Shown one piece after another: positions 6,041-14,712 of a stretch of 23,496 bases of DNA (position 1 is its first letter; every line of letters starts with the position of its first letter). The notes below the pieces were generated by a model. The model ran no database searches, was not told the DNA's origin, and worked only from the letters and a program-made list of their open reading frames with translations. Made by a program: the position numbers and the translations under genes. The DNA comes from Actinomyces sp. ICM47 (GTDB lineage Bacteria; Actinomycetota; Actinomycetes; Actinomycetales; Actinomycetaceae), in assembly GCF_000278725.1 (NCBI RefSeq), contig NZ_ALCA01000052.1, forward strand, positions 1 through 23,496, given 5' to 3'.

Positions 6041-7498
6041 TCAGGCGCCGGGGCGCACGCGCTCGGCAATCAGCGCCTTGAGGTCCTCGGCGGAGTTGGC
6101 CAGAGGCGTGACGCGCTCTTCGCGTCCTTCGATGCCTTGGAAGCGCTCGGGCACGGGCGGAAGGTGGCCGGTGGCCTCGAGGATCGTGTCGGCGAATTTG
6201 ACGGGCAGCGCGGTCTCCATGACGACGAGCGGCCCCTCGATCTGGGAGCGCACGGCGCGGGCGACATGTACGCCGTCGGCCGTGTGCGGGTCGAGGAGGT
6301 AGCCGCTCTCCTGTTCCGTGCGCGCGATTTCGGCGAGGCGGTCGGCGTGTGTGGAGGTGCCGGAGATGAAGCCGTAGGTGTCGCGCAGGGCGGCGAACTC
6401 GGGTGTGCCGGACAGGTCGAAGGAGCCGTCACGGGCGAGGGCCTCGTCGAACAGGGCGCGGGTGGCGTCCCCGTCGCGGCCGAGCAGGTCGAAGATGAAG
6501 CGCTCGAAGTTCGAGGCCTTGGAGATGTCCATGGACGGGCTGGAGGTCGCCAGCGTGTCTGCGGAGGAGCGGGGGCGGTAGACGCCGGTGCGGAAGAACT
6601 CGTCGAGGACGTCGTTCTCGTTCGTGGCGACGACGAGGGTGCCCAGCGGCACACCCATCTGGCGGGCGATGTGGGCGGCGCACACGTTGCCGAAGTTGCC
6701 GGACGGTACGACGACGCTGACCTTGGACGAGGCGTCGGCGCCTTCCTCGGTGACGCGCAGCCAGGTGGCGACGTAGTAGCAGACCTGGGCGAGCAGGCGT
6801 GCCCAGTTGATGGAGTTGACGGCGCCCACGTGCCAGGTGGCCTTGAAGTCGGCGTCCATGTTGATGGCCTTGACCAGGTCCTGACAGTCGTCGAACACAC
6901 CGTCGACGGCGACGTTGACGATGTTGTCGTCGAGGAGGGAGAACATCTGGGCGCGCTGGAAGGCGGTCATGCGTCCGGCGGGGGTGAGCATGACGACGGA
7001 CAGTCCGGGGCGTCCGCGCAGCGCGTATTCGGCGGAGGAGCCGGTGTCGCCGGAGGTGGCACCCACGATAGTGAGCCAGTCGCCGCGGCGGGTGAGTTCG
7101 TATTCGAAGAGTTCGCCGAGGAGCTGCATCGCCATGTCTTTGAAGGCGGCCGTGGGGCCGTTAGAGAGGTGGGCGATGTGCAGGTCGGTGCCTTCCAGGG
7201 CGTCGACGGGCACGATCTGTGGGTCGGAGAAGGAGGGGGTGGAATAGGCACGGGCCGTGATCACGCACAGGTCGTCGGCGGGGATATCGTCGACGAAGAG
7301 CGAGATGATGCCGGCGGCCATCGCCGCGTAGCCTTCCTCGCGCAGAACGATCCGCAGCTCGTCCAGGTCGGAGGCCGACAGGGTCGGGTATTCCTCGGGC
7401 AGGTAGAGGCCGCCGTCGGGCGCCAGGCCCTCCAGCAGGATGTCGCTGAAGGAGCGGGTGGGCGCATCGGGGCCACGTCGAGTCGAAATATAACGCAC
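6041..7498 (-). CDS. thrC: threonine synthase
   Basis: Converts O-phosphohomoserine to threonine with pyridoxal phosphate; last step of threonine synthesis. The 485-residue length fits the longer threonine synthase type. MRYISTRRG and APDGGLYLP at the N-terminus are typical. The PLP lysine is K120 in AAFKDMAMQLL, followed by the phosphate-binding VGATSGDTGSSA segment. The start is GTG at 7498: the conserved MRYISTR begins there, and TAGGAT sits six nt upstream, so the mRNA is probably leaderless. It lies between cysS and the paralog fragment, with which it shares a 124-bp divergent promoter gap. thrC is not part of the usual carD-rlmB cluster. Confidence 0.96.
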   Translation of the reverse strand: MRYISTRRGPDAPTRSFSDILLEGLAPDGGLYLPEEYPTLSASDLDELRIVLREEGYAAMAAGIISLFVDDIPADDLCVITARAYSTPSFSDPQIVPVDALEGTDLHIAHLSNGPTAAFKDMAMQLLGELFEYELTRRGDWLTIVGATSGDTGSSAEYALRGRPGLSVVMLTPAGRMTAFQRAQMFSLLDDNIVNVAVDGVFDDCQDLVKAINMDADFKATWHVGAVNSINWARLLAQVCYYVATWLRVTEEGADASSKVSVVVPSGNFGNVCAAHIARQMGVPLGTLVVATNENDVLDEFFRTGVYRPRSSADTLATSSPSMDISKASNFERFIFDLLGRDGDATRALFDEALARDGSFDLSGTPEFAALRDTYGFISGTSTHADRLAEIARTEQESGYLLDPHTADGVHVARAVRSQIEGPLVVMETALPVKFADTILEATGHLPPVPERFQGIEGREERVTPLANSAEDLKALIAERVRPGA

Positions 7499-7504
7499 GG
7501 ACAG

Positions 7505-7510
7505 ATCCTA
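7505..7510 (-). promoter_or_regulatory. -10 element of thrC, leaderless GTG start
   Basis: TAGGAT, six bases (CTGTCC), then GTG. No ribosome site precedes the start. Confidence 0.6.
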
Positions 7511-7610
7511 TCGGAGAGAAAGCCTGTGAAGCCAGATAGGTCGTATTTCGTCACGTTTTCACGAGGCCTGGGCGGGGTAGGTAGTGTGCGCGCAGCCCGC
7601 GAGCGTGTGA

Positions 7611-7616
7611 TAGAAA
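7611..7616 (+). promoter_or_regulatory. retained -10 element of the degenerate paralog
   Basis: TAGAAA, six bases, then GTG at 7623. It matches the TAGAAA of the second and third intact paralogs, including the preceding TGTGA shared with the second. Confidence 0.5.
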
Positions 7617-7622
7617 CAACGC

Positions 7623-8082
7623 GTGAGTAGCGCAGATCCTCGCTGGAACGTTCCGGGTCCTCCCGGCGCGTCGCGGCAGACCTCGTCAAACACGCCAAGT
7701 CCTAACACTGACAGGTCGGTCAGAGCGGACGAGACGAGGGCGGGCAGCGGAAGGGCAGGGTTTCCTGGGATTCGACCCCGTTTCTGTCCGAGGAGGATCA
7801 GCTCATCGTTGGCGACACGTTGGTGGGCAAGAAGACGGGCGCGCAATCGCAGGCCGCCCCTGTCTCTTCGAGCCGACACAGCTTCGCGCCAGCGCCGACG
7901 GGAACGCGGCCTTCGTATGGAAGGACATCGACAGCGCCACCTATTGCTGTGACATGACGAACGGGCAGACCCACTCATCCACTCATCCGTGACAGGCATC
8001 GGCACTCGTGTGGGCGTATGACGACCTGCTCATCGGCGTCGTGGGATCGGGCATCGTGGCCTTCACACCGACCTCGTTGTGA
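7623..8082 (+). pseudogene. degenerate, internally deleted fourth member of the surface paralog family
   Basis: Remnant of the family whose intact copies lie at 8671-14665. From the GTG it reads VSSADP, like MSNDD. In another frame, 7775-7855 gives TPFLSEEDQLIVGDTLVG then KKTGAQSQA, matching TPAFLSDNDQVFFHDVVIDK then ATGAQTQA. From about 7891 it gives SADGNAAFVW, matching SADGSALYMD. At 7993-8082 it gives ALVWAYDDLLIGVVGSG then IVAFTPTSL and stop, matching LTWVFDDMLIG and the family C-terminus. About three quarters of the gene is missing and the pieces are in different frames. Sequence divergence suggests an older copy. A 109-aa frame through 7623-7952 is a mixture, not a real protein. Confidence 0.85.
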
Positions 8083-8085
8083 GGC

Positions 8086-8091
8086 TACTCT
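8086..8091 (+). promoter_or_regulatory. -10 element of ispF, leaderless
   Basis: TACTCT, six bases (GGTGGC), then the ispF ATG. It begins only four bases after the stop of the degenerate paralog. Confidence 0.6.
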
Positions 8092-8097
8092 GGTGGC

Positions 8098-8601
8098 ATG
8101 ACTGATTTGCCTTTCCGCATCGGCCAAGCGGTCGACGTGCATGCCTTCGCAGCCCCCGATTCGCAGCGCACCCTCATGCTCGCGTGCCTGGAGTGGCCGG
8201 GCGAGCGCCCCCTCGAGGGTCACTCGGACGCGGACGCTGCCGCGCACGCGCTGTGCGACGCGATGCTGCTGGCCACGGGCCTGGGCGAGCTGGGCACGGT
8301 CTTTGGCGTGGATCGCCCCGAGTGGGCGGGCGCGTCGGGCCGCGCGATGCTGCAGGAGGTACGCCGCATGGCGACCGAGGTCGGCTGGGTACTGGGCAAC
8401 GCGACCGTCCAGGTCGTGGGCAACCGCCCGCGCATGGCCGCACGCCTGCCCGAGGCCGGCGCCGTCATGAGCGAGATCGCCGGCGGCACGGTGACGGTGT
8501 CGGCGACGACCTCGGATCGCCTGGGTTTCACGGGCCGAGGCGAGGGCGTGGCCGCGCTGGCGAGCGTCCTCATGGTCCGGGTCGCCCCCGCATCCAACTA
8601 G
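8098..8601 (+). CDS. ispF: 2-C-methyl-D-erythritol 2,4-cyclodiphosphate synthase
   Basis: Forms MEcPP from CDP-ME 2-phosphate in the MEP isoprenoid pathway. The 167 residues match the usual length. RIGQAVDVHAF holds the metal ligands D13 and H15, and GHSDAD holds H42. The C-terminal TTSDRLGFTGRGEG matches the family signature. The ATG at 8098 follows a -10-like TACTCT by six nt, with no ribosome site. Its pathway partner ispD is at 16665-17387 on the other strand; in most actinobacteria the two are adjacent and co-oriented. It is embedded between the degenerate paralog (15 bp upstream) and the first intact paralog (69 bp downstream). Transcription reading through could reach the paralogs. Confidence 0.96.
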   Translation: MTDLPFRIGQAVDVHAFAAPDSQRTLMLACLEWPGERPLEGHSDADAAAHALCDAMLLATGLGELGTVFGVDRPEWAGASGRAMLQEVRRMATEVGWVLGNATVQVVGNRPRMAARLPEAGAVMSEIAGGTVTVSATTSDRLGFTGRGEGVAALASVLMVRVAPASN

Positions 8602-8658
8602 ACGCGGCTCCCCACGTCGGCCCGACGCCGGACAGGCACGCAGACGCTCCTCACATGG

Positions 8659-8664
8659 TACAAA
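8659..8664 (+). promoter_or_regulatory. -10 element of surface paralog 1, leaderless
   Basis: TACAAA with an upstream TGG, then CGTCCC and ATG. This is the paralog 2/3 pattern (TAGAAA-CGTCTC-ATG) with two changes. Confidence 0.6.
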
Positions 8665-8670
8665 CGTCCC

Positions 8671-10599
8671 ATGAGTAACGATGATTCTCGCGTGACGCCT
8701 CCCGACGATACGCAGCCGCGTTCATCGCGCGCACGCAGCGAGGAGTCCCCGAGTGGGGCCGACGCCTTCGTCCTGCCCGAGTTCGATTCCCTGCCGGACT
8801 TGGCACCGCTGCCCGGCCTCGCGCCGCTGCCGGACTTGGCACCACTGCCCGACCTTGACGAATTCTTGAAGGCCGACCCGCTCGCAGGATTCGACGAGGC
8901 TCTGGCCGCGCAGGCGGATACCGTCAGTTCGCGCGACGATGACGCATTCCCAAGCGCCGCGCCCGCAGGCGACATCCCATCGCTGCCCGCGAGTCCGTCG
9001 ACGCCCGCGATCCCATCACCGCCCGCGATCCCATCACCGCCCGCGGTCTCGACCGCACCGACGCAGAACACAGCTCCGACGTTCACCGTCGCCCCCTCCC
9101 AGGCAGATGCCGCACCCACTCACGCAGCCACGGCCTCGTCACGAACCAGTCCCACCCAAGAACCGAACGAACGCGTCACCCACCCTGCGGGTCGCCGGTC
9201 CTGGGGCGAGCAGAGGACCACGAATTCCGCCACCCCCATCGGCCTGGCGATCTCCGGTGCCGTCGTCGTAATCAGCGGCATTATTTCCTTGGTCCACACG
9301 GGCGGCAGCGATCACAAGCGTCCCACGCTCCCTCCGCCGGCCCTCGATACGAAACAGCAGGTCCTCCACGTGCCCGGATACCGTGGGGCCGCGACGAACA
9401 CGCATTCCCTGTCGCCCGAGTGGGCCTCGGGCGTCGCCACTGCGTGGACAATCCCCACCACGAACGGGCCGGCGGGTACACCACCGCAGATATACGTCGA
9501 CGGGGCGGTCCTCTACCTCGCCGCCGACGATCTGATGGAGGACCGGAGGAAATCGGCCGTCACGGTGTCAGCCTATGACCTGTCGGGTAACGAACCCACT
9601 CTCCTGTGGACATCGACGGGTCCGACGGAGAACTCGGCGATTATGTCCTCCCACACGCCCGCGTTCCTCTCCGATAACGACCAGGTCTTTTTCCACGACG
9701 TCGTCATCGACAAGGCTACGGGCGCGCAGACTCAGGCTCCCTGGAAGAAGGATTATCCTCTCGCGGTGGCCGACGACATCGTGGTGACGTGCTCGACCAC
9801 AACATCGTGCAGCGGGTGGACGCGCGAGGGCAGCGAGTGGACAAACCTGTGGACGACGACCACGGCGACACAGTCCGGATACGGGTTGCATAACCATGAT
9901 CTGGGCTACGCGCCTGCGGGCACTGCGCTCGCAGGGAACGGCGCACAGGCCGCCGTCCTAGTCCCCACCGCCCCCGACGAACTCCCGCAGATCCTCAACG
10001 TCCATACCGGCGAGGTGACAACCCTGAACAATCCCGACGGGAATGCCGACTATCGGAAGGTCGAAGTGGCCACCGACGGCTTCCTCGTCTACGAGCGCAG
10101 CGAACAGACCGGGTTACTCTTCGAACCCAACGGGACCCTCCAGTCCACGTTCACAGCAGAGCCGCACCTGCCGACAGTCAGCCACGACGGGAGGCAGCCA
10201 ACGACGTCGGACATCCACACCTTCATGACAAGCACGAAGGCACAGTGGACGGCGGGCACGATTGCGCTGACAGGCACAAACGAATGCGCCATCAAGTACA
10301 AGCTGACCGCCGACAGCGCCACGCACACAATCTCCATCCCCTCAGCGGCACGCCCGAATATGACGCCGGGCTGCTACTTCGACCCAACCGACGCGCGTGT
10401 CAGCGTCGACGGGTCCGCTCTCTACATCGACACCTTCAACTTCCAGGACACGAGCAAATATTTCATCGACACCGCCAAGGGACTGTCCTTCACGTCGAAT
10501 GACCTCAACGAGGCCACACACCTCACCTGGGTCTTCGACGACATGCTGATCGGCCAGACCGACGGCGGAATTCGAGCGTTCGTGCCTGCCTCCTCCTGA
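8671..10599 (+). CDS. surface paralog 1: Pro-rich, membrane-anchored, beta-propeller-like protein
   Basis: A 642-residue protein of unknown function. Residues 35-63 carry six-residue LPDLAP-type repeats, then a Ser/Pro/Thr-rich linker with an 18-bp tandem repeat (9004-9039). One membrane segment (about 190-208, IGLAISGAVVVISGIISLV) implies cytoplasmic N-terminus and external C-terminus. After PGYRG the C-terminal ~415 residues show repeated YVDGAVLY / VSAYDLSG / LLWTSTG strands, as in PQQ- or WD-type beta-propellers. Two cysteine pairs (C374/C380 and C539/C568) are conserved in all three copies and could form disulfides. The first ~87 residues are almost identical to those of paralog 3. It has no classical signal peptide or LPXTG anchor. 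The propeller assignment is inference. Confidence 0.8.
   Translation: MSNDDSRVTPPDDTQPRSSRARSEESPSGADAFVLPEFDSLPDLAPLPGLAPLPDLAPLPDLDEFLKADPLAGFDEALAAQADTVSSRDDDAFPSAAPAGDIPSLPASPSTPAIPSPPAIPSPPAVSTAPTQNTAPTFTVAPSQADAAPTHAATASSRTSPTQEPNERVTHPAGRRSWGEQRTTNSATPIGLAISGAVVVISGIISLVHTGGSDHKRPTLPPPALDTKQQVLHVPGYRGAATNTHSLSPEWASGVATAWTIPTTNGPAGTPPQIYVDGAVLYLAADDLMEDRRKSAVTVSAYDLSGNEPTLLWTSTGPTENSAIMSSHTPAFLSDNDQVFFHDVVIDKATGAQTQAPWKKDYPLAVADDIVVTCSTTTSCSGWTREGSEWTNLWTTTTATQSGYGLHNHDLGYAPAGTALAGNGAQAAVLVPTAPDELPQILNVHTGEVTTLNNPDGNADYRKVEVATDGFLVYERSEQTGLLFEPNGTLQSTFTAEPHLPTVSHDGRQPTTSDIHTFMTSTKAQWTAGTIALTGTNECAIKYKLTADSATHTISIPSAARPNMTPGCYFDPTDARVSVDGSALYIDTFNFQDTSKYFIDTAKGLSFTSNDLNEATHLTWVFDDMLIGQTDGGIRAFVPASS
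9128..9140 (+). repeat. 13-mer motif CCACGGCCTCGTC in paralog 1 linker
   Basis: Exact copy, read in frame as A-T-A-S-S in the low-complexity linker before the membrane segment. Confidence 0.9.
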
Positions 10600-10676
10600 G
10601 AGCGCACTGCTCACAGGGGGCGAGGCCTCGGCTGACGAAAGCGGAGAACCCACGCCCGCGTTCCACACGGGTGTGA

Positions 10677-10682
10677 TAGAAA
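10677..10682 (+). promoter_or_regulatory. -10 element of surface paralog 2, leaderless
   Basis: TAGAAA, then CGTCTC and ATG. The 90-bp gap from paralog 1 has no clear terminator. Confidence 0.6.
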
Positions 10683-10688
10683 CGTCTC

Positions 10689-12710
10689 ATGAGCAACGAC
10701 GATGTCCTCGGAACCCCCGCCGACGGGACGCAGGCACCCTCCGCGCGCTCGCGGGAGGAGGAGTCCCCGGACGGCAGTGGCGTCTTCGCGTTGCCGGAGT
10801 TCGGGACGCTGCCGGGCTTCGCGCCGCTGCCCGAACTCGCCCCGCTGCCGGATCTGGCCCCGCTGCCCGATATCGGTGACGTCCTCTCCTCCCCCGCGTC
10901 GATGCCCGGCGACGAGGCCGGGGCCGGGCAGGCGGATAGCGCGGGACCTCGGGATGACGACCTGTTCCCGGGTGCCTCTCCCCTGCCCGGGATCTCGCCG
11001 CTACCTGACATCACCCAGCTACTCGCAGACGCTCCCACCTCGTCCACCGTCGACGACACTCAACCCGTTGCGCCAGAGTCCAGGCCTCTCTCAGGCGCCG
11101 CTCCGACGCCCAGCTCCGCTCGCCTGCCGGACGCGGCTCCCTCGGCCTCGGCGGCCACCACCCGCGTCTCCGCGGAGGCGGCCACGGCCTCGTCGCTGGC
11201 GGGACACGTGAGCGGCCGATCATCGAGCAGCCGCACTCCCTTCCGCCTCAAGCCCGAGGAGAGCATCGGCGAGGCTGCCTCCACCCACAAACGCCTGCCC
11301 CGCCCCCTGATCGCGCTCGGATGCGTCGTTGCGCTCGGCGTCGGGCTCTCTTTCTGCAGCCAACGAAGCGTCGAACCGATGACGTCGTCGACTCCGTCGC
11401 CTACGGCCTCCTCGGCGCGGGCCTCGCACACGCCGACCGTGCAGGTGCCCGAGCAGGCACCGAATCTGCCTACTCGCGCGCCCGGCTACCGTGGGACCGC
11501 GACGAACACGCACACACTGTCGCCCAAGTGGGCCTCGGGGATCGCGACCGCGTGGACGATCTCGATTGAGAACACATCGCCCACGTTCCTGCCACACATT
11601 TACGTCGATGGCTCAACCCTCTACGTTGCATCCAACGCCACGATCAAGGGCGAGCCGGGGTACGCCGTCACGGTCACCGCCTACGACGTGTCGGGGGCGC
11701 AGCCCACTCAGCTATGGTCCTCAACCGGGCACACGAAAAACAACGTGGCCTTGACCTACACGCCCACCTTTGTCTCGAGCGACAACCAGCTCTTCTTCCA
11801 CGACGTCGTCATCGACAAGAAGACCGGCGAGCAAACCCAGGCCCCCTGGGGCATAGCGTTTCCCCTCGTGATGGCCGACGGCATCCTCGTGACCTGCTCG
11901 TCAACAACGACGTGCAGCGGATGGACGCAGGAGGGCAGCGAGTGGACGAACCTGTGGACCACGACAACGACGCAGCAAAATCCATCGGGGCTCCGCCAGC
12001 TCGACCTCGGATACTCGCCCTCACGTAACGCTACTACCGGCAGCGGCGAGCACACCTCCGTCCTGGTTCCTATTTACAACGACCGGATTCCGCAGATCAT
12101 CAATATCCACACCGGGACGATCGCGTCCCTGAGCAACCCCGACGGGGACGGCGAGTACCGAACCGTCGAGGTCACGCCCGAAGGATACGTCGTCTACGAG
12201 AATATCGATTCCTACGGGATGCTCTTCGACAGCGACGGCACCCTCCAGTCCACGTTTAAGACCGCCCGCAACCTGCCCATCGTCAGTCACGATGAGACAC
12301 CTCGCAGCGCGCCGGACGTCAAAGAGTTCCTGACGCACCAGAACGCGCCGTGGGCCGTAGCTACCCTGCGCATGACTGGCAGGCACCAGGATGAGTGCAT
12401 GTTCGAGGTCACCTTCACCGCCGACGGTTCGACGCGTACGTCCCCCGTCCCCGATGCGCTGACGCCCAGCTTGCCCTCCACCTGCTACTTCGACCCGAAG
12501 CAGGTGAGTATCAGCGCCGACGGATCGGCTCTGTACATGGACGCCTTCGTCGGTGCCGACAAGAACAAATACGTCATCGACACCGTCAACGGCGAGGCCT
12601 ACACGTCTCCAGCGCTCAACGTCTCAGAACAGCTCACCTGGGTCTACGACGACATGCTCATCGCCGTGTCCAAGGCCGGTGTCAAGGCCTTCGTGCCCGC
12701 CTCCTCCTGA
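10689..12710 (+). CDS. surface paralog 2: Pro-rich, membrane-anchored, beta-propeller-like protein
   Basis: Longest copy, 673 residues. It starts MSNDDVLGTP and has LPELAPLPDLAPLPDI repeats at about 41-62. A second short block (SPLPGISPLPDI, 97-108) is absent from the others. A long Ser/Ala/Pro linker follows. The membrane segment at about 206-224 (PLIALGCVVALGVGLSFCS) is the clearest of the three. The external domain aligns end to end with paralog 1, including VTCSSTTTCSGWT, DECMFEV and STCYFDP cysteines and the LTWVYDDMLI C-terminus. Its N-terminal region has diverged clearly from copies 1 and 3. Each copy has its own promoter, so separate regulation is possible. Confidence 0.8.
   Translation: MSNDDVLGTPADGTQAPSARSREEESPDGSGVFALPEFGTLPGFAPLPELAPLPDLAPLPDIGDVLSSPASMPGDEAGAGQADSAGPRDDDLFPGASPLPGISPLPDITQLLADAPTSSTVDDTQPVAPESRPLSGAAPTPSSARLPDAAPSASAATTRVSAEAATASSLAGHVSGRSSSSRTPFRLKPEESIGEAASTHKRLPRPLIALGCVVALGVGLSFCSQRSVEPMTSSTPSPTASSARASHTPTVQVPEQAPNLPTRAPGYRGTATNTHTLSPKWASGIATAWTISIENTSPTFLPHIYVDGSTLYVASNATIKGEPGYAVTVTAYDVSGAQPTQLWSSTGHTKNNVALTYTPTFVSSDNQLFFHDVVIDKKTGEQTQAPWGIAFPLVMADGILVTCSSTTTCSGWTQEGSEWTNLWTTTTTQQNPSGLRQLDLGYSPSRNATTGSGEHTSVLVPIYNDRIPQIINIHTGTIASLSNPDGDGEYRTVEVTPEGYVVYENIDSYGMLFDSDGTLQSTFKTARNLPIVSHDETPRSAPDVKEFLTHQNAPWAVATLRMTGRHQDECMFEVTFTADGSTRTSPVPDALTPSLPSTCYFDPKQVSISADGSALYMDAFVGADKNKYVIDTVNGEAYTSPALNVSEQLTWVYDDMLIAVSKAGVKAFVPASS
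10911..10923 (-). repeat. one-mismatch variant of the 13-mer motif in paralog 2
   Basis: Reads GACGAGGCCGGGG on the plus strand (T to G against the motif complement), coding D-E-A-G after the Pro-rich repeats. Confidence 0.55.
11182..11194 (+). repeat. 13-mer motif CCACGGCCTCGTC in paralog 2 linker
   Basis: Exact copy, in frame as A-T-A-S-S. The surrounding linker does not align with the paralog 1 linker, so simple duplication does not explain it. Confidence 0.9.
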
Positions 12711-12766
12711 CGTCGGCAACGACTCGGGATGCTTTCCCTCGCGTCCCAACGCCCGGTGCCGCATGG

Positions 12767-12772
12767 TAGAAA
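12767..12772 (+). promoter_or_regulatory. -10 element of surface paralog 3, leaderless
   Basis: TAGAAA with upstream TGG, then CGTCTC and ATG, identical from hexamer to start codon with paralog 2. Confidence 0.6.
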
Positions 12773-12778
12773 CGTCTC

Positions 12779-14665
12779 ATGAGTAACGACGATTCTCGCG
12801 TGACGCCTCCCGGCGAGGCACAACCGCGTTCGTCGCGCGCACGCAGCGAGGAGTCCCCAAGCGGGGCCGACGCCTTCGTCCTGCCCGAGTTCGATTCCCT
12901 GCCAGATTTGGCGCCACTGCCCGACCTCGCGCCGCTGCCGGACTTGGCACCGCTGCCCGACCTTGACGAAGTCTTGAAGGCCGACCCGCTCGCAGGATTC
13001 GACGAGGCCCTGGCCGCGCAGGCGGATACCGTCAGTTCGTCGGGGGCCGACGCCTTCCCGAACGAGACACCAGCCACCAAGGCCTCACCCACCCCGAGCA
13101 AAGCCACACCCGCGAGCGCGACCACGGCCTCGTCCCGGGCGGTGCCCGATGATATCCCGCCGCGCGGCGACAGCCCCGCCCCGGCGTCCAAGGAAACCGG
13201 GGACACCAGCAAATCCAGCAAGCGCTCCGTGGCCGCCACGCTCGCAGCCCTTGGTGCCACGATTGGTACCGCGTTTTCGACGGGCCACGTCGGTGGCAGT
13301 ACCACGCCTCACGTCCATACCCCACGGGTGCCGCACGGGTCGCTGCCGAGCGCGCCGCTGACGCACGCGCCGCTGCCGAGTCTACCGAGTCTGCCGATGC
13401 CGACTCCCTCGCTGCCGAATCTGTCCTCACTCAAAGCAGCGGGATACCAGGGAAGCGCACAGGATACGCACGCCCTGTCGCCTGCGTGGGCATCGGGTGC
13501 CACGACCGCGTGGACGATCCCTGTGTCGGCCAAATCGGCCGATGCGACACTGCAGTTCCACGTGGACGGGTCGACCCTGTACATTGCCTCTGATGCTGCG
13601 AACAGCAGCAAGAACGGCTCGGCCGTCACGGTGTCAGCCTACGACTTGTCGGGGAGTACACCCGCCCACCTGTGGACGTCGACGGGTCCCACACAGAGCT
13701 CAGCGAGATTGTCGTTCCACACGCCCGCGTTCGTCTCGGGCGAGGACCAGGTCTTTTTCCATGACGTCGTCATCGACAAGGCTACGGGCGCGCAAACTCA
13801 GGCTCCCTGGGGGACAGATTTTCCCCTGGCTCTGGCAGGCGACGTCATGGTGACGTGTTCGACCACGACGACGTGCAGCGGGTGGACGCGCGAGGGCGGC
13901 GAGTGGACGAACCTGTGGACCACGTCCACGGCGACGCAGTCCGGATACGGGTTGCGTGACCATGATCTGGGCTATGCGCCTGCGGGCACTGCGGTCGCAG
14001 GGAACGGTGCGCACGCCTCGGTCCTGGTTCCCACCGCCGCCAATGAACTTCCGCAGATCCTCAACGTCCATACCGGCGAAGCGACGACCTTGAGCAATCC
14101 CGACGGGAATGCCGACTCCCGGAAGGTCGAGGTGGCCACCGACGGTTTCGTTGTCTACGAGAGCTCCGGTTCTCGCGGGTCTCTCTTCGACAGCGATGGG
14201 GTCTTTCAGGCGACATTCACCGCCGAGCAGGACCTGCCCGCGCTCAGCCGGGACGGGACGCAGCCGACGACGTCGGACATCCAGACCTTCATGACTCAGA
14301 AGCGAGCGGCGTGGGCTACGGGAACGGTGAGTATGACTGGCACGGGCGAGTGCACGATCACGGTCGCCCTGACCGCCGACGACTCGACGCGCGAGGTCCC
14401 GCTCCCGGACGCTGCACGCCGGTCCGTGCGCGACGGCTGCTCCTTCACCCCGAAGGACCTGCGTGTCAGCGCCGATGGATCGACCCTGTATGTCAGGTCC
14501 TTCAGCTCCCAGGACACTAACAGCTACATCATTAACACTGCCGATGGTTCGTCTTCCTCGACGAAAGACTTCACGAGGACCACACGCCTCACCTGGGTCT
14601 TTGACGACATGCTGATCGGCATCACCGATGAGGAAATCAAGGCGTTCGTTCCTGCTTCCTCGTGA
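12779..14665 (+). CDS. surface paralog 3: Pro-rich, membrane-anchored, beta-propeller-like protein
   Basis: 628 residues. Residues 1-87 differ from paralog 1 at only a few positions, with three perfect LPDLAP repeats at about 41-58. The linker then becomes unrelated. The hydrophobic segment at about 151-168 (VAATLAALGATIGTAFS) is weaker than in the other copies. A second Pro/Leu/Ser-rich stalk (LPSAPLTHAPLPSLPSLP) precedes the external domain. That domain keeps both cysteine pairs (VTCSTTTTCSGWT, GECTITV with DGCSFTP) and ends LTWVFDDMLIGITDEEIK. Paralogs 1 and 3 share more than either does with 2 over VIDKATGAQTQAPW and the LGYAPAGTA region, which suggests recent exchange. Function is unknown; adhesion or envelope sensing is a guess. 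Confidence 0.8.
   Translation: MSNDDSRVTPPGEAQPRSSRARSEESPSGADAFVLPEFDSLPDLAPLPDLAPLPDLAPLPDLDEVLKADPLAGFDEALAAQADTVSSSGADAFPNETPATKASPTPSKATPASATTASSRAVPDDIPPRGDSPAPASKETGDTSKSSKRSVAATLAALGATIGTAFSTGHVGGSTTPHVHTPRVPHGSLPSAPLTHAPLPSLPSLPMPTPSLPNLSSLKAAGYQGSAQDTHALSPAWASGATTAWTIPVSAKSADATLQFHVDGSTLYIASDAANSSKNGSAVTVSAYDLSGSTPAHLWTSTGPTQSSARLSFHTPAFVSGEDQVFFHDVVIDKATGAQTQAPWGTDFPLALAGDVMVTCSTTTTCSGWTREGGEWTNLWTTSTATQSGYGLRDHDLGYAPAGTAVAGNGAHASVLVPTAANELPQILNVHTGEATTLSNPDGNADSRKVEVATDGFVVYESSGSRGSLFDSDGVFQATFTAEQDLPALSRDGTQPTTSDIQTFMTQKRAAWATGTVSMTGTGECTITVALTADDSTREVPLPDAARRSVRDGCSFTPKDLRVSADGSTLYVRSFSSQDTNSYIINTADGSSSSTKDFTRTTRLTWVFDDMLIGITDEEIKAFVPASS
13122..13134 (+). repeat. 13-mer motif CCACGGCCTCGTC in paralog 3 linker
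   Basis: Exact copy, in frame as T-A-S-S, again in a non-aligning Ser/Thr/Ala linker before the membrane segment. Confidence 0.9.
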
Positions 14666-14712
14666 CGAGGCCTGGGTGGCCACGGCGTCATGCTGTGCTC
14701 GCACGCCAGCCC

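Noticed and set aside
5148..6302. 384-codon open frame antisense to cysS and thrC
   Set aside because: Val/Gly/Asp-rich shadow frame crossing two genes and their gap.
6137..7630. 497-codon open frame antisense to thrC
   Set aside because: Gly/Val/Asp-rich low-complexity translation; a high-GC shadow of thrC, whose protein is clearly conserved.
7623..7952. 109-codon open frame as an intact small gene
   Set aside because: Family similarity jumps between frames, so the continuous frame is an accident within a decayed paralog.
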